A stretch of DNA of 64,000 nucleotides. Origin: Streptomyces sp. NBC_00461. Lineage in GTDB: Bacteria > Actinomycetota > Actinomycetes > Streptomycetales > Streptomycetaceae. The stretch lies in contig NZ_CP107902.1 of NCBI RefSeq assembly GCF_036013935.1, positions 6,729,001-6,793,000 on the forward strand, given 5' to 3'. This document shows, piece by piece, positions 9,319 to 17,643 of the stretch. The notes under the pieces were generated by a model. That model had not been told where the DNA came from. It saw nothing but the letters and a program-made list of their open reading frames with translations, and made no database searches. Each line of letters begins with the position of its first letter. Position 1 is the stretch's first letter. Position numbers and translations under genes: made by a program.

Positions 9319-9657
9319 ATGAAGAAGAGCGTGCTGACCCGCTACCGCGTCATGGCCTACGTCACCGGTGTGCTGCTGGTCCTGCTGTGCCTGAGCATGA
9401 TCGCCAAGTACGGCCTGGACGTCGACGGCGCCGCGGACTTCACCCGCGTCGTCGCCATCGCGCACGGCTGGCTCTACGTGGTCTACCTGATCTTCGCCTT
9501 CGACCTGGGCTCCAAGGCGAAGTGGCCGGTGGGCAAGCAGCTGTGGGTGCTGCTCGCGGGCACGATCCCGACGGCCGCCTTCTTCGTCGAGCGGAAGATC
9601 AGCCACGAGCTGGAGGCCAAGGCCGCCGGCCCGTCTCCCGCGGTCGCCAAGGCGTAA
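9319..9657 (+). CDS. DUF3817 membrane protein (second copy)
   Basis: A protein of 112 residues related to the gene at 7993. Helices are VMAYVTGVLLVLLCLSMI, VVAIAHGWLYVVYLIFAFDLG and LWVLLAGTIPTAAFFVERKI. The A-H-G-W-L-Y-x-x-Y-L and P-T-A-A-F-F-x-E-R-K blocks define the family. The function is unknown. ATG 9319 follows a GGGCGG-rich stretch, and a terminator-like hairpin follows the stop. Confidence 0.82.
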   Translation: MKKSVLTRYRVMAYVTGVLLVLLCLSMIAKYGLDVDGAADFTRVVAIAHGWLYVVYLIFAFDLGSKAKWPVGKQLWVLLAGTIPTAAFFVERKISHELEAKAAGPSPAVAKA

Positions 9658-9664
9658 CCACCCC

Positions 9665-9692
9665 ACCGCCGCACGGACACGCGTGCGGCGGT
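9665..9692 (+). terminator. Terminator hairpin after the second DUF3817 gene
   Basis: ACCGCCGCAC at 9665-9674 pairs perfectly with GTGCGGCGGT at 9683-9692 across an eight-base loop, beginning five bases after the stop codon. Confidence 0.7.
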
Positions 9693-9706
9693 CTTCCATC
9701 GACATG

Positions 9707-9724
9707 TACTAGGACGTCCAAGTA
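9707..9724 (+). promoter_or_regulatory. Candidate operator upstream of icmA
   Basis: TACTAGGACGTCCAAGTA is an 18-base near-perfect palindrome centred on GGACGTCC; only the fifth and fourteenth bases fail to pair. It ends 11 bases before the icmA start codon and therefore overlaps the promoter or leader. The binding protein is unknown. Confidence 0.6.
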
Positions 9725-9735
9725 AATTCGATGGT

Positions 9736-11430
9736 ATGAACGCTGACGCCATCGAGGAGGGCCGCCGTCGCTGGCAGGCCCGGTACGACGCCTCGCGCGG
9801 GCGCGAGGGCACCGGGGGCCCGAAGAACCGGACGCGCACCACGCTCTCCGGGGATCCCGTGGAGCCCGTGTACGGGCCCCGGCCCGGGGACGCGTACGAG
9901 GGCTTCGAGCGGATCGGGTGGCCGGGGGAGTACCCCTTCACGCGCGGGCTGTATCCGACCGGATACCGGGGGCGGACGTGGACCATCCGGCAGTTCGCCG
10001 GGTTCGGGAACGCCGAGCAGACCAACGAGCGCTACAGGACGATCCTCGCCAACGGCGGCGGGGGACTGTCCGTGGCCTTCGACATGCCGACCCTCATGGG
10101 GCGGGACTCCGACGAGCCGCACTCCCGGGGCGAGGTCGGGCACTGCGGGGTCGCCGTCGACTCGGCCGCCGACATGGAGGTGCTGTTCCGTGACATCCCG
10201 CTGGGTGACGTCACCACCTCCGTCTTCTGCATGTACCTCGTGGCCGCCGAACGGCAGGGTGTCGACCCGCGGGTGCTCAACGGCACGCTCCAGACCGACA
10301 TCTTCAAGGAGTACATCGCCCAGAAGGAGTGGCTCTTCCAGCCCGAGCCGCATCTGCGCCTCATCGGCGACCTGATGGAGTACTGCGCCGCCCGGATCCC
10401 CGCCTACAAACCGCTGTCGGTCTCCGGCTACCACATCCGCGAGGCCGGTGCGACGGCCGCGCAGGAGCTGGCCTACACGCTGGCCGACGGGTTCGGGTAC
10501 GTGGAGTTGGGGCTCAGCCGCGGGCTGGACGTGGACGTCTTCGCGCCCGGGCTGTCCTTCTTCTTCGACGCGCACGTGGACTTCTTCGAGGAGATCGCCA
10601 AGTTCCGCGCGGCACGCCGCATCTGGGCGCGCTGGATGCGGGACGTCTACGGCGCCCGGTCCGAGAAGGCGCAGTGGCTGCGCTTCCACACGCAGACCGC
10701 CGGTGTGTCCCTGACCGCCCAGCAGCCGTACAACAACGTCGTGCGTACGGCGGTGGAGGCGCTCGCGGCGGTGCTCGGCGGGACCAACTCGCTGCACACC
10801 AACGCCCTGGACGAGACCCTGGCACTGCCGAGCGAGCAGGCCGCTGAGATCGCCCTGAGGACCCAGCAGGTGCTCATGGAGGAGACCGGGGTCGCCAACG
10901 TGGCCGATCCGCTGGGGGGTTCGTGGTTCGTCGAGCAGCTGACGGACCGGATCGAGGCGGACGCGGAGAAGATCTTCGAGCGGATCAGGGAGCGTGGGCT
11001 GCGGGCGCATCCGGACGGCCGGCACTCCATCGGCCCGATCACCTCCGGAATCCTGCGCGGGATCGAGGACGGCTGGTTCACCGGCGAGATCGCCGAGTCG
11101 GCATTCCGGTACCAACAGGCCCTGGAGAAGGGCGAGAAGAGGGTCGTGGGCGTGAACGTCCACCACGGATCCGTCACCGGGAACCTGGAGATCCTGCGGG
11201 TCAGCCACGAGGTCGAGCGGGAGCAGGTGCGGGTGCTCTCCGGCCGGCGGGCGGCGCGTGACGAGGCCGCGGTGCGCACGGCGCTGGACGGGACGCTCGC
11301 CGCGGCCCGGTCCGGCGCGAACATGATCGAGCCGATGCTCGGCGCCGTACGCGCGGAGGCGACCCTCGGCGAGATCTGCGGGGTGCTGCGGGACGAGTGG
11401 GGGGTGTACACGGAGCCTGCGGGGTTCTAG
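9736..11430 (+). CDS. icmA: Isobutyryl-CoA mutase large subunit, with a nine-residue internal gap
   Basis: A protein of 564 residues carrying only the acyl-CoA-binding TIM barrel; the cobalamin domain is on a separate subunit in this enzyme type. It interconverts isobutyryl-CoA and butyryl-CoA, linking valine catabolism to fatty acid and polyketide precursors. The specificity residues fit isobutyryl-CoA mutase: Phe87 in TIRQFAGFG (Tyr in methylmalonyl-CoA mutase) and Gln196 in EYIAQKEW (Arg in that enzyme). In family members I remember, these two residues are 118 apart; here they are 109 apart. The gap falls after TTS (residue 162), where MTISGPAVP would be expected before [13 protein letters not shown]. 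The deleted strand contains substrate-contact residues, so activity is doubtful. A seven-residue insertion near residue 27 keeps the total length close to normal. Confidence 0.9.
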   Translation: MNADAIEEGRRRWQARYDASRGREGTGGPKNRTRTTLSGDPVEPVYGPRPGDAYEGFERIGWPGEYPFTRGLYPTGYRGRTWTIRQFAGFGNAEQTNERYRTILANGGGGLSVAFDMPTLMGRDSDEPHSRGEVGHCGVAVDSAADMEVLFRDIPLGDVTTSVFCMYLVAAERQGVDPRVLNGTLQTDIFKEYIAQKEWLFQPEPHLRLIGDLMEYCAARIPAYKPLSVSGYHIREAGATAAQELAYTLADGFGYVELGLSRGLDVDVFAPGLSFFFDAHVDFFEEIAKFRAARRIWARWMRDVYGARSEKAQWLRFHTQTAGVSLTAQQPYNNVVRTAVEALAAVLGGTNSLHTNALDETLALPSEQAAEIALRTQQVLMEETGVANVADPLGGSWFVEQLTDRIEADAEKIFERIRERGLRAHPDGRHSIGPITSGILRGIEDGWFTGEIAESAFRYQQALEKGEKRVVGVNVHHGSVTGNLEILRVSHEVEREQVRVLSGRRAARDEAAVRTALDGTLAAARSGANMIEPMLGAVRAEATLGEICGVLRDEWGVYTEPAGF

Positions 11431-11600
11431 TGCCGCGGCAGGGAACGTTTGCCCGTCAAGGAGCGGCGTCCGGTGCGTGCTCTCGGCGTGCCGGCCGGAA
11501 GTCCTCGTACTGGACGTACTTGGGCTTTCGGCCGGTGCGGTGAGAGTGCGTGCCGGGCGTCGCGACGGGGCGAACGTTGCCTGTTGCGGCACTAGGTGCC

Positions 11601-11623
11601 AAGGGGTTCCGCCCCTGGACCCC
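11601..11623 (+). repeat. Streptomyces-type interspersed repeat
   Basis: AAGGGGTTCCGCCCCTGGAC followed by CCC is a short element that I know to be scattered in Streptomyces intergenic regions. GGGG and CCCC can pair around TTCCG. It is followed near 11650 by GCCGGACGGGCTGATG, related to the hairpin at 60234. Both lie in the gap of 214 bases between icmA and the TetR gene, which holds no gene. Confidence 0.5.
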
Positions 11624-11644
11624 CGTCGGCCTACGGCCTCGTCC

Positions 11645-12277
11645 TCATTCGCCGGACGGGCTGATGGACGTGAGCCCGGTGAGCAGGACCTGGGTGAACC
11701 GGCGTACCCACTCCTCGTCCGCCGGCTCCGCGCTCACCAGGGTGCGGTGGACCACCGCCCCGGCCACCACGTCGAAGATCAGATCGACCGTGCGGTCCGC
11801 CTCGCCCGGATCCGTCTCCGGGGGCAGTTCGCCGCGGATCTGGGCGCGCGACCGGCCCTCCAGAACCAGCCGTTTCTGCCGGTCGACGATCGAGTCGCGG
11901 ATCCGCTCCCGCAACGCCTCGTCGCGGATGGACTCCGCGACCACCGCCATCAGGCCGCTCTTGGCCTCCGGGCGGGCCAGGATCGCGGCGAACTGCAGGA
12001 CGACACCCTCGATGTCGGCGGCCAGGGTGCCGCGGTCGGGGAGCACGAGTTCGTCGAAGAGCTCGGCCACCGCGTCGACCACCAGCTCGTTCTTGCCCGC
12101 CCAGCGGCGGTAGAGGGTCGTCTTCGCAACCCCGGCGCGGGTCGCCACGTCTCCCAGGGTGAGCTTGGACCAGCCCAGCTCCACCAGCGCCTCCCGGGTG
12201 GCCGCGAGGATCGCGGCATCGGCCTCGGCGCTGCGCGGGCGTCCTGAGGCGCGTGGGGCGGGAGTGCGGCTCTGCAT
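11645..12277 (-). CDS. TetR-family transcriptional regulator
   Basis: A protein of 210 residues. The N-terminal helix-turn-helix is typical: AILAATREALVELGWSKLTL, then VATRAGVAKTTLYRRWAGK. The C-terminal ligand domain is hydrophobic and of the larger TetR_C type (VDLIFDVVAGAVVHRTLV). I chose the ATG at 12277 (MQSRTPAPRASGRPRS) over the GTG 24 codons upstream because the added residues have no resemblance to family N termini. The divergent gene at 12488 encodes the thioredoxin-TPR protein; the region between could hold its operator, but no clear palindrome was identified there. Confidence 0.9.
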   Translation of the reverse strand: MQSRTPAPRASGRPRSAEADAAILAATREALVELGWSKLTLGDVATRAGVAKTTLYRRWAGKNELVVDAVAELFDELVLPDRGTLAADIEGVVLQFAAILARPEAKSGLMAVVAESIRDEALRERIRDSIVDRQKRLVLEGRSRAQIRGELPPETDPGEADRTVDLIFDVVAGAVVHRTLVSAEPADEEWVRRFTQVLLTGLTSISPSGE

Positions 12278-12487
12278 CCCCTGACCATAAACCGGCGGTT
12301 CCTGTGAGGCCGTGAGGGAGATCACCGGGGGGTGGTGTCCGGGAGGCACGCGGTGCCATTACGCTACGACTCGTAGCGAAACCACTGGCGTGGCGCGGGG
12401 TGGGGACCCGGCGCCGAACACAGCGCAGTACGACCGGCTTTCACATGGCTTTTCACACACCGCGCGCGGACGGGGGAGGATAGGCGC

Positions 12488-13468
12488 ATGCAGCCACGGA
12501 ACATGTCCATGAGCGGAGTCGTCGACCTCGCCGCGGTGAAGGCGGCCCAGGAGGCCAAGACGAAGGCGGAGCAGGCGCGCGCCGAAGCCGCCCGGCAGGG
12601 CGGCGGCCCGGGAGCCGTCTCCCCGGCCGATCTGGTGATCGACGTCGACGAGGCCGGATTCGAGCGCGATGTCCTGCAGCGGTCCACCGAGGTGCCCGTC
12701 GTCATCGACTTCTGGGCCGAGTGGTGCGAGCCCTGCAAGCAGTTGAGTCCCGTCCTGGAGCGGCTCGCCGTCGAGTACGCCGGGCGCTTCCTCCTTGCCA
12801 AGGTCGACGTCGACGCCAACCAGATGCTGATGCAGCAGTTCGGGATCCAGGGGATCCCCGCGGTGTTCGCCGTCGTCGCCGGGCAGGCGCTGCCGCTCTT
12901 CCAGGGGGCCGCCGGCGAACAGCAGATCCGGCAGACCCTCGACCAGTTGGTGCAGGTCGCCGAGGAGCGTTTCGGTCTGACCGGACTGGCGGTCGACCCG
13001 GACGCCGAGTCGGGCGGCGGCCAGGCGGAAGCCGAGGCGATGCCGGCCGGACCGTACGACGCGCTGCTCGAAGCCGCCGTACGCGCCCTGGATTCAGGGG
13101 ACTTCGGCGGTGCCGTCCAGGCCTACCGGAACGTGCTCAGCGACGACCCGGGCAACCCGGAGGCCAAGCTGGGTCTCGCCCAGGCCGAGTTGCTCCAGCG
13201 CGTGCAGGGGCTCGACCCCCAGCGGGTGCGCAAGGACGCCGCCGAGAAGCCGGCCGATGTGCAGGCGCAGATCGTCGCCGCGGACCTGGATCTGGTCGGC
13301 GGTCATGTGGAGGACGCCTTCGGGCGGCTCATCGAGACCGTGGGGCGCACGGCGGGTGACGACCGCGACACGGTACGTCTGAGGCTGCTGGAGCTCTTCG
13401 AGGTCGTTGGGGCGGATGATCCGCGGGTGGCGGGCGCGCGTCGGGCGCTCGCACGGGCCCTGTTCTGA
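12488..13468 (+). CDS. Thioredoxin domain-TPR protein (YbbN/CnoX-like)
   Basis: A protein of 326 residues. Residues 1-45 are a charged, Ala-rich lead. The thioredoxin fold follows (VPVVIDFWAEWCEPCKQLSP), with a CxxC active site C80-E81-P82-C83 and the cis-Pro motif GIQGIPAVF. The remaining part (about 175-326) consists of TPR-like helices such as YDALLEAAVRALDSGDFGGA and NPEAKLGLAQAELLQR. That layout is the one of YbbN/CnoX-type co-chaperones that hold or transfer oxidised client proteins. The WCEPC site differs from WCGPC of thioredoxin, so it may not be a general reductant. It stands alone, transcribed away from the TetR gene. Confidence 0.88.
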   Translation: MQPRNMSMSGVVDLAAVKAAQEAKTKAEQARAEAARQGGGPGAVSPADLVIDVDEAGFERDVLQRSTEVPVVIDFWAEWCEPCKQLSPVLERLAVEYAGRFLLAKVDVDANQMLMQQFGIQGIPAVFAVVAGQALPLFQGAAGEQQIRQTLDQLVQVAEERFGLTGLAVDPDAESGGGQAEAEAMPAGPYDALLEAAVRALDSGDFGGAVQAYRNVLSDDPGNPEAKLGLAQAELLQRVQGLDPQRVRKDAAEKPADVQAQIVAADLDLVGGHVEDAFGRLIETVGRTAGDDRDTVRLRLLELFEVVGADDPRVAGARRALARALF

Positions 13469-13553
13469 GCGGGGCGGCAGGCCGGTTCTGACCTGTCGTT
13501 AAACGCCGGGGCATGTGGTGCCCGAGTGAAAGATTTGCCGACGGAACGTCAAT

Positions 13554-13591
13554 GCGGCCGCGCTTTACCAAATCTTGGTAAACGCGGCCGC
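13554..13591 (+). promoter_or_regulatory. Long inverted repeat with inner TTTACCAA/TTGGTAAA dyad
   Basis: GCGGCCGCG (13554-13562) plus TTTACCAA (13564-13571) pair with TTGGTAAA (13575-13582) plus CGCGGCCGC (13583-13591), leaving a single bulged C and a three-base loop. It lies about 85 bases after the thioredoxin-TPR stop, so it may be a terminator; the AT-rich inner dyad would also suit a repressor operator. Confidence 0.55.
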
Positions 13592-13720
13592 TGTTACTGC
13601 AAGTAAGTTTCGGGCGTTGATCTGTCGGTTTCTGTCCAATGATCAACGGTTTTGTCTCTGGCCCTGACTGCACCCTCCGTCGCCGCCCGAGACCTGTGGG
13701 TCGTTGTTCGGTTATCCGGC

Positions 13721-13738
13721 CGTTACTACCCAGTAACG
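13721..13738 (+). promoter_or_regulatory. Palindrome CGTTACT-N4-AGTAACG
   Basis: A perfect seven-base inverted repeat with a four-base spacer (ACCC). A shorter copy of the same half-sites (TTACT, GCA, AGTAA) lies at 13595-13607. Such palindromes are typical TetR-family operators; the regulator here is unknown. It may control the three genes from 14117. Confidence 0.5.
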
Positions 13739-14116
13739 AAGCCCCTTGTGCGGGCGGCGAGAATGCACCACGATCGGCGACGCTCGGTCCATTCCCGTAC
13801 CCCGGCAGCCGGTTGGGTCGCGGGGCTTCCTGGGTCCCCACCGAGCAGAGGCGGCGCCACTGGCGCCGGCTCTTGGACAGGGGGGTCTTCGCCCACTCGG
13901 CGGAGCCTGTCCAGCAAGGTTGTGCGTGATGTGTGTCAGGCGCGACCAGTGGTTGTCGCTCGGGGGTGATCGCCGGTGATCGGTGCGCGGTTTCAGCGCC
14001 TCCGAGTACAGGCGCTCTCCTTCCCGAGGACGTAGCACTTCTCCCATCCCTGCCCGGCTGAGCCGCCAATTGGGGGCAGCCAGGGCCAGGAGATGTACGT
14101 CCGAGAAGGAGGAAAT

Positions 14117-14749
14117 ATGGAGTCCCAGGTGCGTGGCGGGACCAGATGGAAGCGGTTCGCTGTGGTCATGGTGCCCAGCGTCGCCGCTACGGCCGCGATA
14201 GGTGTCGCCCTCGCGCAGGGCGCTCTCGCCGCGTCGTTCAGCGTGTCCGGCCAGCAGTTCAAGGTGACGGCCGACCAGCTGGAAGGCACCGGCTTCTCGC
14301 AGTACGGAGCCATTGACTCGGGGTACACCCTCGACGGCAAGAAGACGGCGCACCCGGTCGCGGTCTCGGCGTTCAAGTCCGCGACCATCAAGAACCTGTG
14401 CCAGTCCGTCGTGACCCCGGACATCCCGGTGATCGGCAGTGTCAGCCTGATCCTCAAGGCCGGTGGCGGCAGCCAGCCGGTCGAGGCCGACAACCTCTAC
14501 ATCGACCTCGATGACCTGAGCGCCGACGCGACGTTCAAGAACATCGACATCGGTGTGGCCGCCAAGGACGCCAGCAAGGGTCCCGGCATCCACAGCGGTG
14601 ACACCGCGAACCCGTACGGATTCGCACAGCAGGCGGACTCGGCCTCGCTGAGCAGCGTGAAGCAGACGGCGTGGGCCACCACTGCCGGAACCTTCAAGCT
14701 CAGTGGGCTGAAGATGTCCGTCTCGACGGGTGTCAAGGAGTGCTACTAA
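14117..14749 (+). CDS. DUF6230 exported protein
   Basis: A protein of 210 residues. ATG 14117 is chosen because GAAGGAGGAAAT lies directly upstream. A signal-like segment (KRFAVVMVPSVAATAAIGVALAQGALA in parts: VVMVPSVAATAAIGVALAQ, then GALA) covers residues 12-37. The mature part is rich in small polar residues, with KVTADQLEGTGFSQYGAIDS and a single late Cys in LCQSVVTPDIPVIG and KECY at the very end. Family members are often labelled cholesterol esterase without evidence; I see no GxSxG lipase motif. A DUF6114 gene follows, as is usual for this family. Confidence 0.75.
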   Translation: MESQVRGGTRWKRFAVVMVPSVAATAAIGVALAQGALAASFSVSGQQFKVTADQLEGTGFSQYGAIDSGYTLDGKKTAHPVAVSAFKSATIKNLCQSVVTPDIPVIGSVSLILKAGGGSQPVEADNLYIDLDDLSADATFKNIDIGVAAKDASKGPGIHSGDTANPYGFAQQADSASLSSVKQTAWATTAGTFKLSGLKMSVSTGVKECY

Positions 14750-14758
14750 GCACTCGCT

Positions 14759-14793
14759 GACGGGCGGGGGAGCCTATGGCGCCCCCGCCCGTC
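14759..14793 (+). terminator. Hairpin between the DUF6230 and DUF6114 genes
   Basis: GACGGGCGGGGG at 14759-14770 pairs perfectly with CCCCCGCCCGTC at 14782-14793, and GCC/GGC adds pairing inside. It begins 10 bases after the DUF6230 stop and may partly terminate or stabilise the upstream mRNA. Confidence 0.65.
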
Positions 14794-14879
14794 GCCCTTC
14801 CACCACATTCTTCACACGTGGTGCAACTCACCACCACAGCACCATCACCACAGCAAAGCCGTACAGGGAGCTGTATTCC

Positions 14880-15437
14880 ATGAGCGCCGAGACTCCTGCC
14901 GTACCCGCCGGCCAGTTCAGTCGCCGGAGGGTGCAGTTCCGCGCCTGGCGGGGCACGCGGCCGTTCTGGGCCGGCCTGTTCGTCATGCTCGCCGGACTCC
15001 CCATCGCCTACTTCCCGTACGCCCACCTGCAGGTCGGGCATCTGACTCTGGCGATGGCCACCACCGCGGGCGCCGGGTCCCTGATCATCGGTGTGCTGCT
15101 GGTGGTCCTGGGCTTCAGTCTCTGGTTCCAGAAGCACGTCCGTACCTTCGCGGGTATCGCGGCGATCCTGCTGGGACTGGTCTCCATCCCCGTCTCGAAC
15201 CTCGGCGGTTTCCTGCTGGGCTTCCTGCTCTCGCTGGTCGGCGGGGCGATGGCCGTGTCCTGGGCGCCGGGCGAGCCGCCGGCCGAGGCCGCGCGAGAGG
15301 GCACACCGGCAGCGGGCCCCGCCCCCGAGGCACTGGACCCGGACACCACCATCCTCAAGCCCGTGCTGGGTGAGTCCAACGATCTGTCAGGAACGAGCCC
15401 GGCGAACGGGGCGAACGGGAGGCACAGTGCCGGCTGA
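14880..15437 (+). CDS. DUF6114 membrane protein
   Basis: A protein of 185 residues. ATG 14880 gives MSAETPAVPAGQFSRRRVQF, then RAWRGTRPFWAGLFVMLAGLP, the conserved W-R-x-T-R-P-F-W entry of the family. About four helices follow: AGLFVMLAGLPIAYF, LTLAMATTAGAGSLIIGVLL, FAGIAAILLGLVSIPVS and FLLGFLLSLVGGAMAVSW. The C-terminal third is a hydrophilic Pro/Ala-rich tail. It always accompanies DUF6230 proteins in my experience, suggesting a membrane partner; function unknown. Its stop overlaps the next start by 11 bases. Confidence 0.78.
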   Translation: MSAETPAVPAGQFSRRRVQFRAWRGTRPFWAGLFVMLAGLPIAYFPYAHLQVGHLTLAMATTAGAGSLIIGVLLVVLGFSLWFQKHVRTFAGIAAILLGLVSIPVSNLGGFLLGFLLSLVGGAMAVSWAPGEPPAEAAREGTPAAGPAPEALDPDTTILKPVLGESNDLSGTSPANGANGRHSAG

Positions 15438-16764
15438 CGAGGTGACCCACGGGACGGATGTGGACGAGTCCCGCGTGAGAACCGGGCCGCGCCACGCGGC
15501 ACCCAAGAAGCCGCTGTTCACCAGGTTCCACATGCCGGCCGGCAAGGCGATAGCCACGGTGGCGATGCCGACGGCGGTCCTCATGGGAATGGGGTTCACG
15601 TCCTCGCTCGCCCTCGCGGACAGCGGCGGTTCGGGTGCTCCGACGGCGAAGAGCCTGACCGCGGACGAGTACAAGGACTGTGTGGCCGCTCTGGGCGACG
15701 ACGCGTCGGCCTCGCCGTCGCCGTCCGCCTCGGAGAGTTCGAGCCCGTCGGACGAGAAGGCGACGCCTTCACCGTCGTCCACCTCCTCGAAGGACGCCTC
15801 CGACTCGGGCAAGGCGGGATCGTCGGGTTCGTCGGATTCAGGTTCCGACGACAAGGCGACGCCCGCGCCGTCCGCCTCGGAGAGTTCGAGCAAGGACTCG
15901 TCGAGCGGCGACACCGCCACGCCGAGCCCCTCGGCGTCCGCGAGCAGCGGTGGCGGTCTGCTGAACGACCTCGGCGACGCGATCGGCGGCCTCTTCACAG
16001 GGGGCAGCGGCAGCTCCACGTCGAGCGCGAGCCCGACGCCGTCCGCGTCCTCCCCCTCGGCGAGCGCGAGCAAGGACTCGTCGACGTCCTCGGACAAGAG
16101 CGTCACGGACAGCGTCAAGGACACGACCAAGAAGGTCACCGACACGGTGGGCGACACCGTGAAGGACACGACCGACAAGGCGTCCAAGGCGGCCGACAGC
16201 GCCACCAAGACGGTGGAGAAGGCGGCCGGCGAGGCCACCTCCTCCGCGAGTCCCTCGCCGAGCTCCGGTGCCGACGCGGCGAACTGCCCGACCGCCACGG
16301 ACGACGAGGGCGGCGTCGACAACAAGGTGACGCTGCCGGACGACCCCTGGTACCTGGACGCCAGCTCGCTGCTGCTGCAGAAGGCCGACTACCAGGGCAT
16401 CGTCAAGGTGAAGACGGCGAACGGCACCACCAAGAAGGTGCTGAAGTACGTCGTTTCCGGCGGTGTCGACATCGGTGACCTGCACCAGACGGTCAAGGAC
16501 AAGAACGCCGGGAAGACCTACCACGTGCAGGCCGGTTCGGGTACGACGTCCACCTTCCGCGACGGCGCCGTCACGATGTACACGGAGTCCATCTCGGGCA
16601 ACCTGTTCGGGCTGATCCCGATCACGTTCAGCCCGGACAGCCCGCCGCCGCTCAACATCCCGCTGATCTACTTCACTCACGTGAAGGTCGTCCAGGCCGG
16701 TCAGTTCGGCGGGACGCTGCACATCCCCGGGATGCATGTGTACACGACCGACGGAGCCGGCTGA
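15427..16764 (+). CDS. Secreted or anchored Ser/Ala/Pro-rich protein
   Basis: A protein of 445 residues that I recognise only as the usual third member of the DUF6230/DUF6114 set. GTG 15427 overlaps the preceding gene. After a positively charged lead, residues 37-62 (GKAIATVAMPTAVLMGMGFT, then SSLALA) look like a signal peptide. Residues 80-310 are a long low-complexity Ser/Ala/Pro/Lys region with repeated SASPSPSASESSSP-like blocks and a KDTTKKVTDTVGDTVKDTTD segment predicted to be helical. The C-terminal 150 residues form a probable folded domain (LYLDASSLLLQ-like DDPWYLDASSLLLQKADYQG, then VSGGVDIGDLHQTVKDKNAG, TFRDGAVTMYTESISG). No catalytic motif is visible. A cell-surface stalk plus head domain is my inference. 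Confidence 0.7.
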   Translation: MPADEVTHGTDVDESRVRTGPRHAAPKKPLFTRFHMPAGKAIATVAMPTAVLMGMGFTSSLALADSGGSGAPTAKSLTADEYKDCVAALGDDASASPSPSASESSSPSDEKATPSPSSTSSKDASDSGKAGSSGSSDSGSDDKATPAPSASESSSKDSSSGDTATPSPSASASSGGGLLNDLGDAIGGLFTGGSGSSTSSASPTPSASSPSASASKDSSTSSDKSVTDSVKDTTKKVTDTVGDTVKDTTDKASKAADSATKTVEKAAGEATSSASPSPSSGADAANCPTATDDEGGVDNKVTLPDDPWYLDASSLLLQKADYQGIVKVKTANGTTKKVLKYVVSGGVDIGDLHQTVKDKNAGKTYHVQAGSGTTSTFRDGAVTMYTESISGNLFGLIPITFSPDSPPPLNIPLIYFTHVKVVQAGQFGGTLHIPGMHVYTTDGAG

Positions 16765-16801
16765 GCGCCACCACAGACCCGTTCGGGAGCCGCGCACAGA
16801 G

Positions 16802-16835
16802 CTGAGGGCGCCCCTCTTCGGAGGGGCGCCCTCAG
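16802..16835. terminator. Bidirectional terminator at the left edge of the island
   Basis: CTGAGGGCGCCCCTC at 16802-16816 pairs perfectly with GAGGGGCGCCCTCAG at 16821-16835 around a TTCG tetraloop. It lies between the convergent secreted-protein gene and the type II thioesterase gene. Its stem is almost the same as that at 42776-42810. Confidence 0.85.
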
Positions 16836-16863
16836 TGCGTACACACCCGTTTGTGGCTGCGGC

Positions 16864-17643
16864 TCAGCGGGTCGGCGTCGTGCGCAGGGTGTCGATCCAG
16901 GTCAGGGTGAGGGCCGCCAGTTCGTCCTGCTGCTCCTGGAGATAGAAGTGCCCGCCCGGCAGCACCCGCACGTCACAGGTGCCGGCGGTGTGCTCCGCCC
17001 AGGATTCGGCCGCCTTCGGTGTCACCAGGGGGTCCTGGTCGCCGACCACGACCCTGACGGGGCAGCCGAGCCGCTGTCCCCGAGGGTGGACGTAGGTCTC
17101 CAGCGCCGTGTAGTCGCCACGCACCGCGGGAAGCGCCAGCCTCATCAGGTCCTCGTGGGCCAGGACCCGCGGGTCGGTGCCCGACAGGCGCCTGATCTCG
17201 GCCAGGAGCGCGTCGTCACCGAGGTGGTGGATCGTCCGTTCCCGAGGTGCGGAGGGGGCGGGGCTGCCGGAGACGACCACTCCCAACGGGCCGGCGCCGC
17301 GGGCTTCCAGGCGGGCGGCGACCTCGTAGGCGACGACGGCCCCCATGCTGTGCCCGAACAGGACGCAGGGCCCGGTGCCGCGGGCGACGACGGCTTCGCT
17401 CGCCCGGTCCGCGAGGGCGTGCAGGTCGTGCGGGGGCGGCTCGGCCGAGCGGTCCTGCCGCCCCGGGTACTGCACGGCCAGGACCTCGACCTCGTGCCGT
17501 AGCCGTGCGGAGAGCTTCAGATACGTCCCGGCCGATCCCCCCGCGTGCGGAAAGCACACCAGCCGGACGGCCGCGGAGGGGGAGGGGTGGAAGCACTTGA
17601 TCCAGTCGGTGGTCCCGTCCCGGGTGGGCTCAGCGTTCGGCAA
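16864..17643 (-). CDS. Type II thioesterase
   Basis: A protein of 259 residues of the alpha/beta-hydrolase editing thioesterase family that removes stalled acyl groups from PKS carrier proteins. It has RLVCFPHAGGSAGTYLKL (oxyanion region), the nucleophile elbow LFGHSMGAVVAYEVA, and the late Asp and His in VGDQDPLVTP and LPGGHFYL. The TTG at 17643 is taken as the start because GGAGGA lies exactly five bases upstream, inside the end of the SDR gene, giving MPNAEPTRDGTTDWIKCFHP; the longer frame extending to 17748 adds unrelated residues. It overlaps the SDR gene by 14 bases and ends the minus-strand operon. Confidence 0.93.
   Translation of the reverse strand: MPNAEPTRDGTTDWIKCFHPSPSAAVRLVCFPHAGGSAGTYLKLSARLRHEVEVLAVQYPGRQDRSAEPPPHDLHALADRASEAVVARGTGPCVLFGHSMGAVVAYEVAARLEARGAGPLGVVVSGSPAPSAPRERTIHHLGDDALLAEIRRLSGTDPRVLAHEDLMRLALPAVRGDYTALETYVHPRGQRLGCPVRVVVGDQDPLVTPKAAESWAEHTAGTCDVRVLPGGHFYLQEQQDELAALTLTWIDTLRTTPTR

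Larger units (their letters stand above)
13469..14116. other. Long leader region upstream of the DUF6230 gene
   Basis: This stretch of about 650 bases holds no gene I can support. It contains a long inverted repeat at 13554-13591, TTACTGCAAGTAA at 13595-13607 and a second TTACT/AGTAA palindrome at 13721-13738. The last 380 bases to the DUF6230 start look like an untranslated leader or a distant promoter. Open frames across it are unsupported. Confidence 0.55.

Noticed and set aside
9709..11592. Open frame of 627 codons opposite icmA
   Set aside because: Antisense to a full-length mutase with recognised motifs; no ribosome site or similarity.
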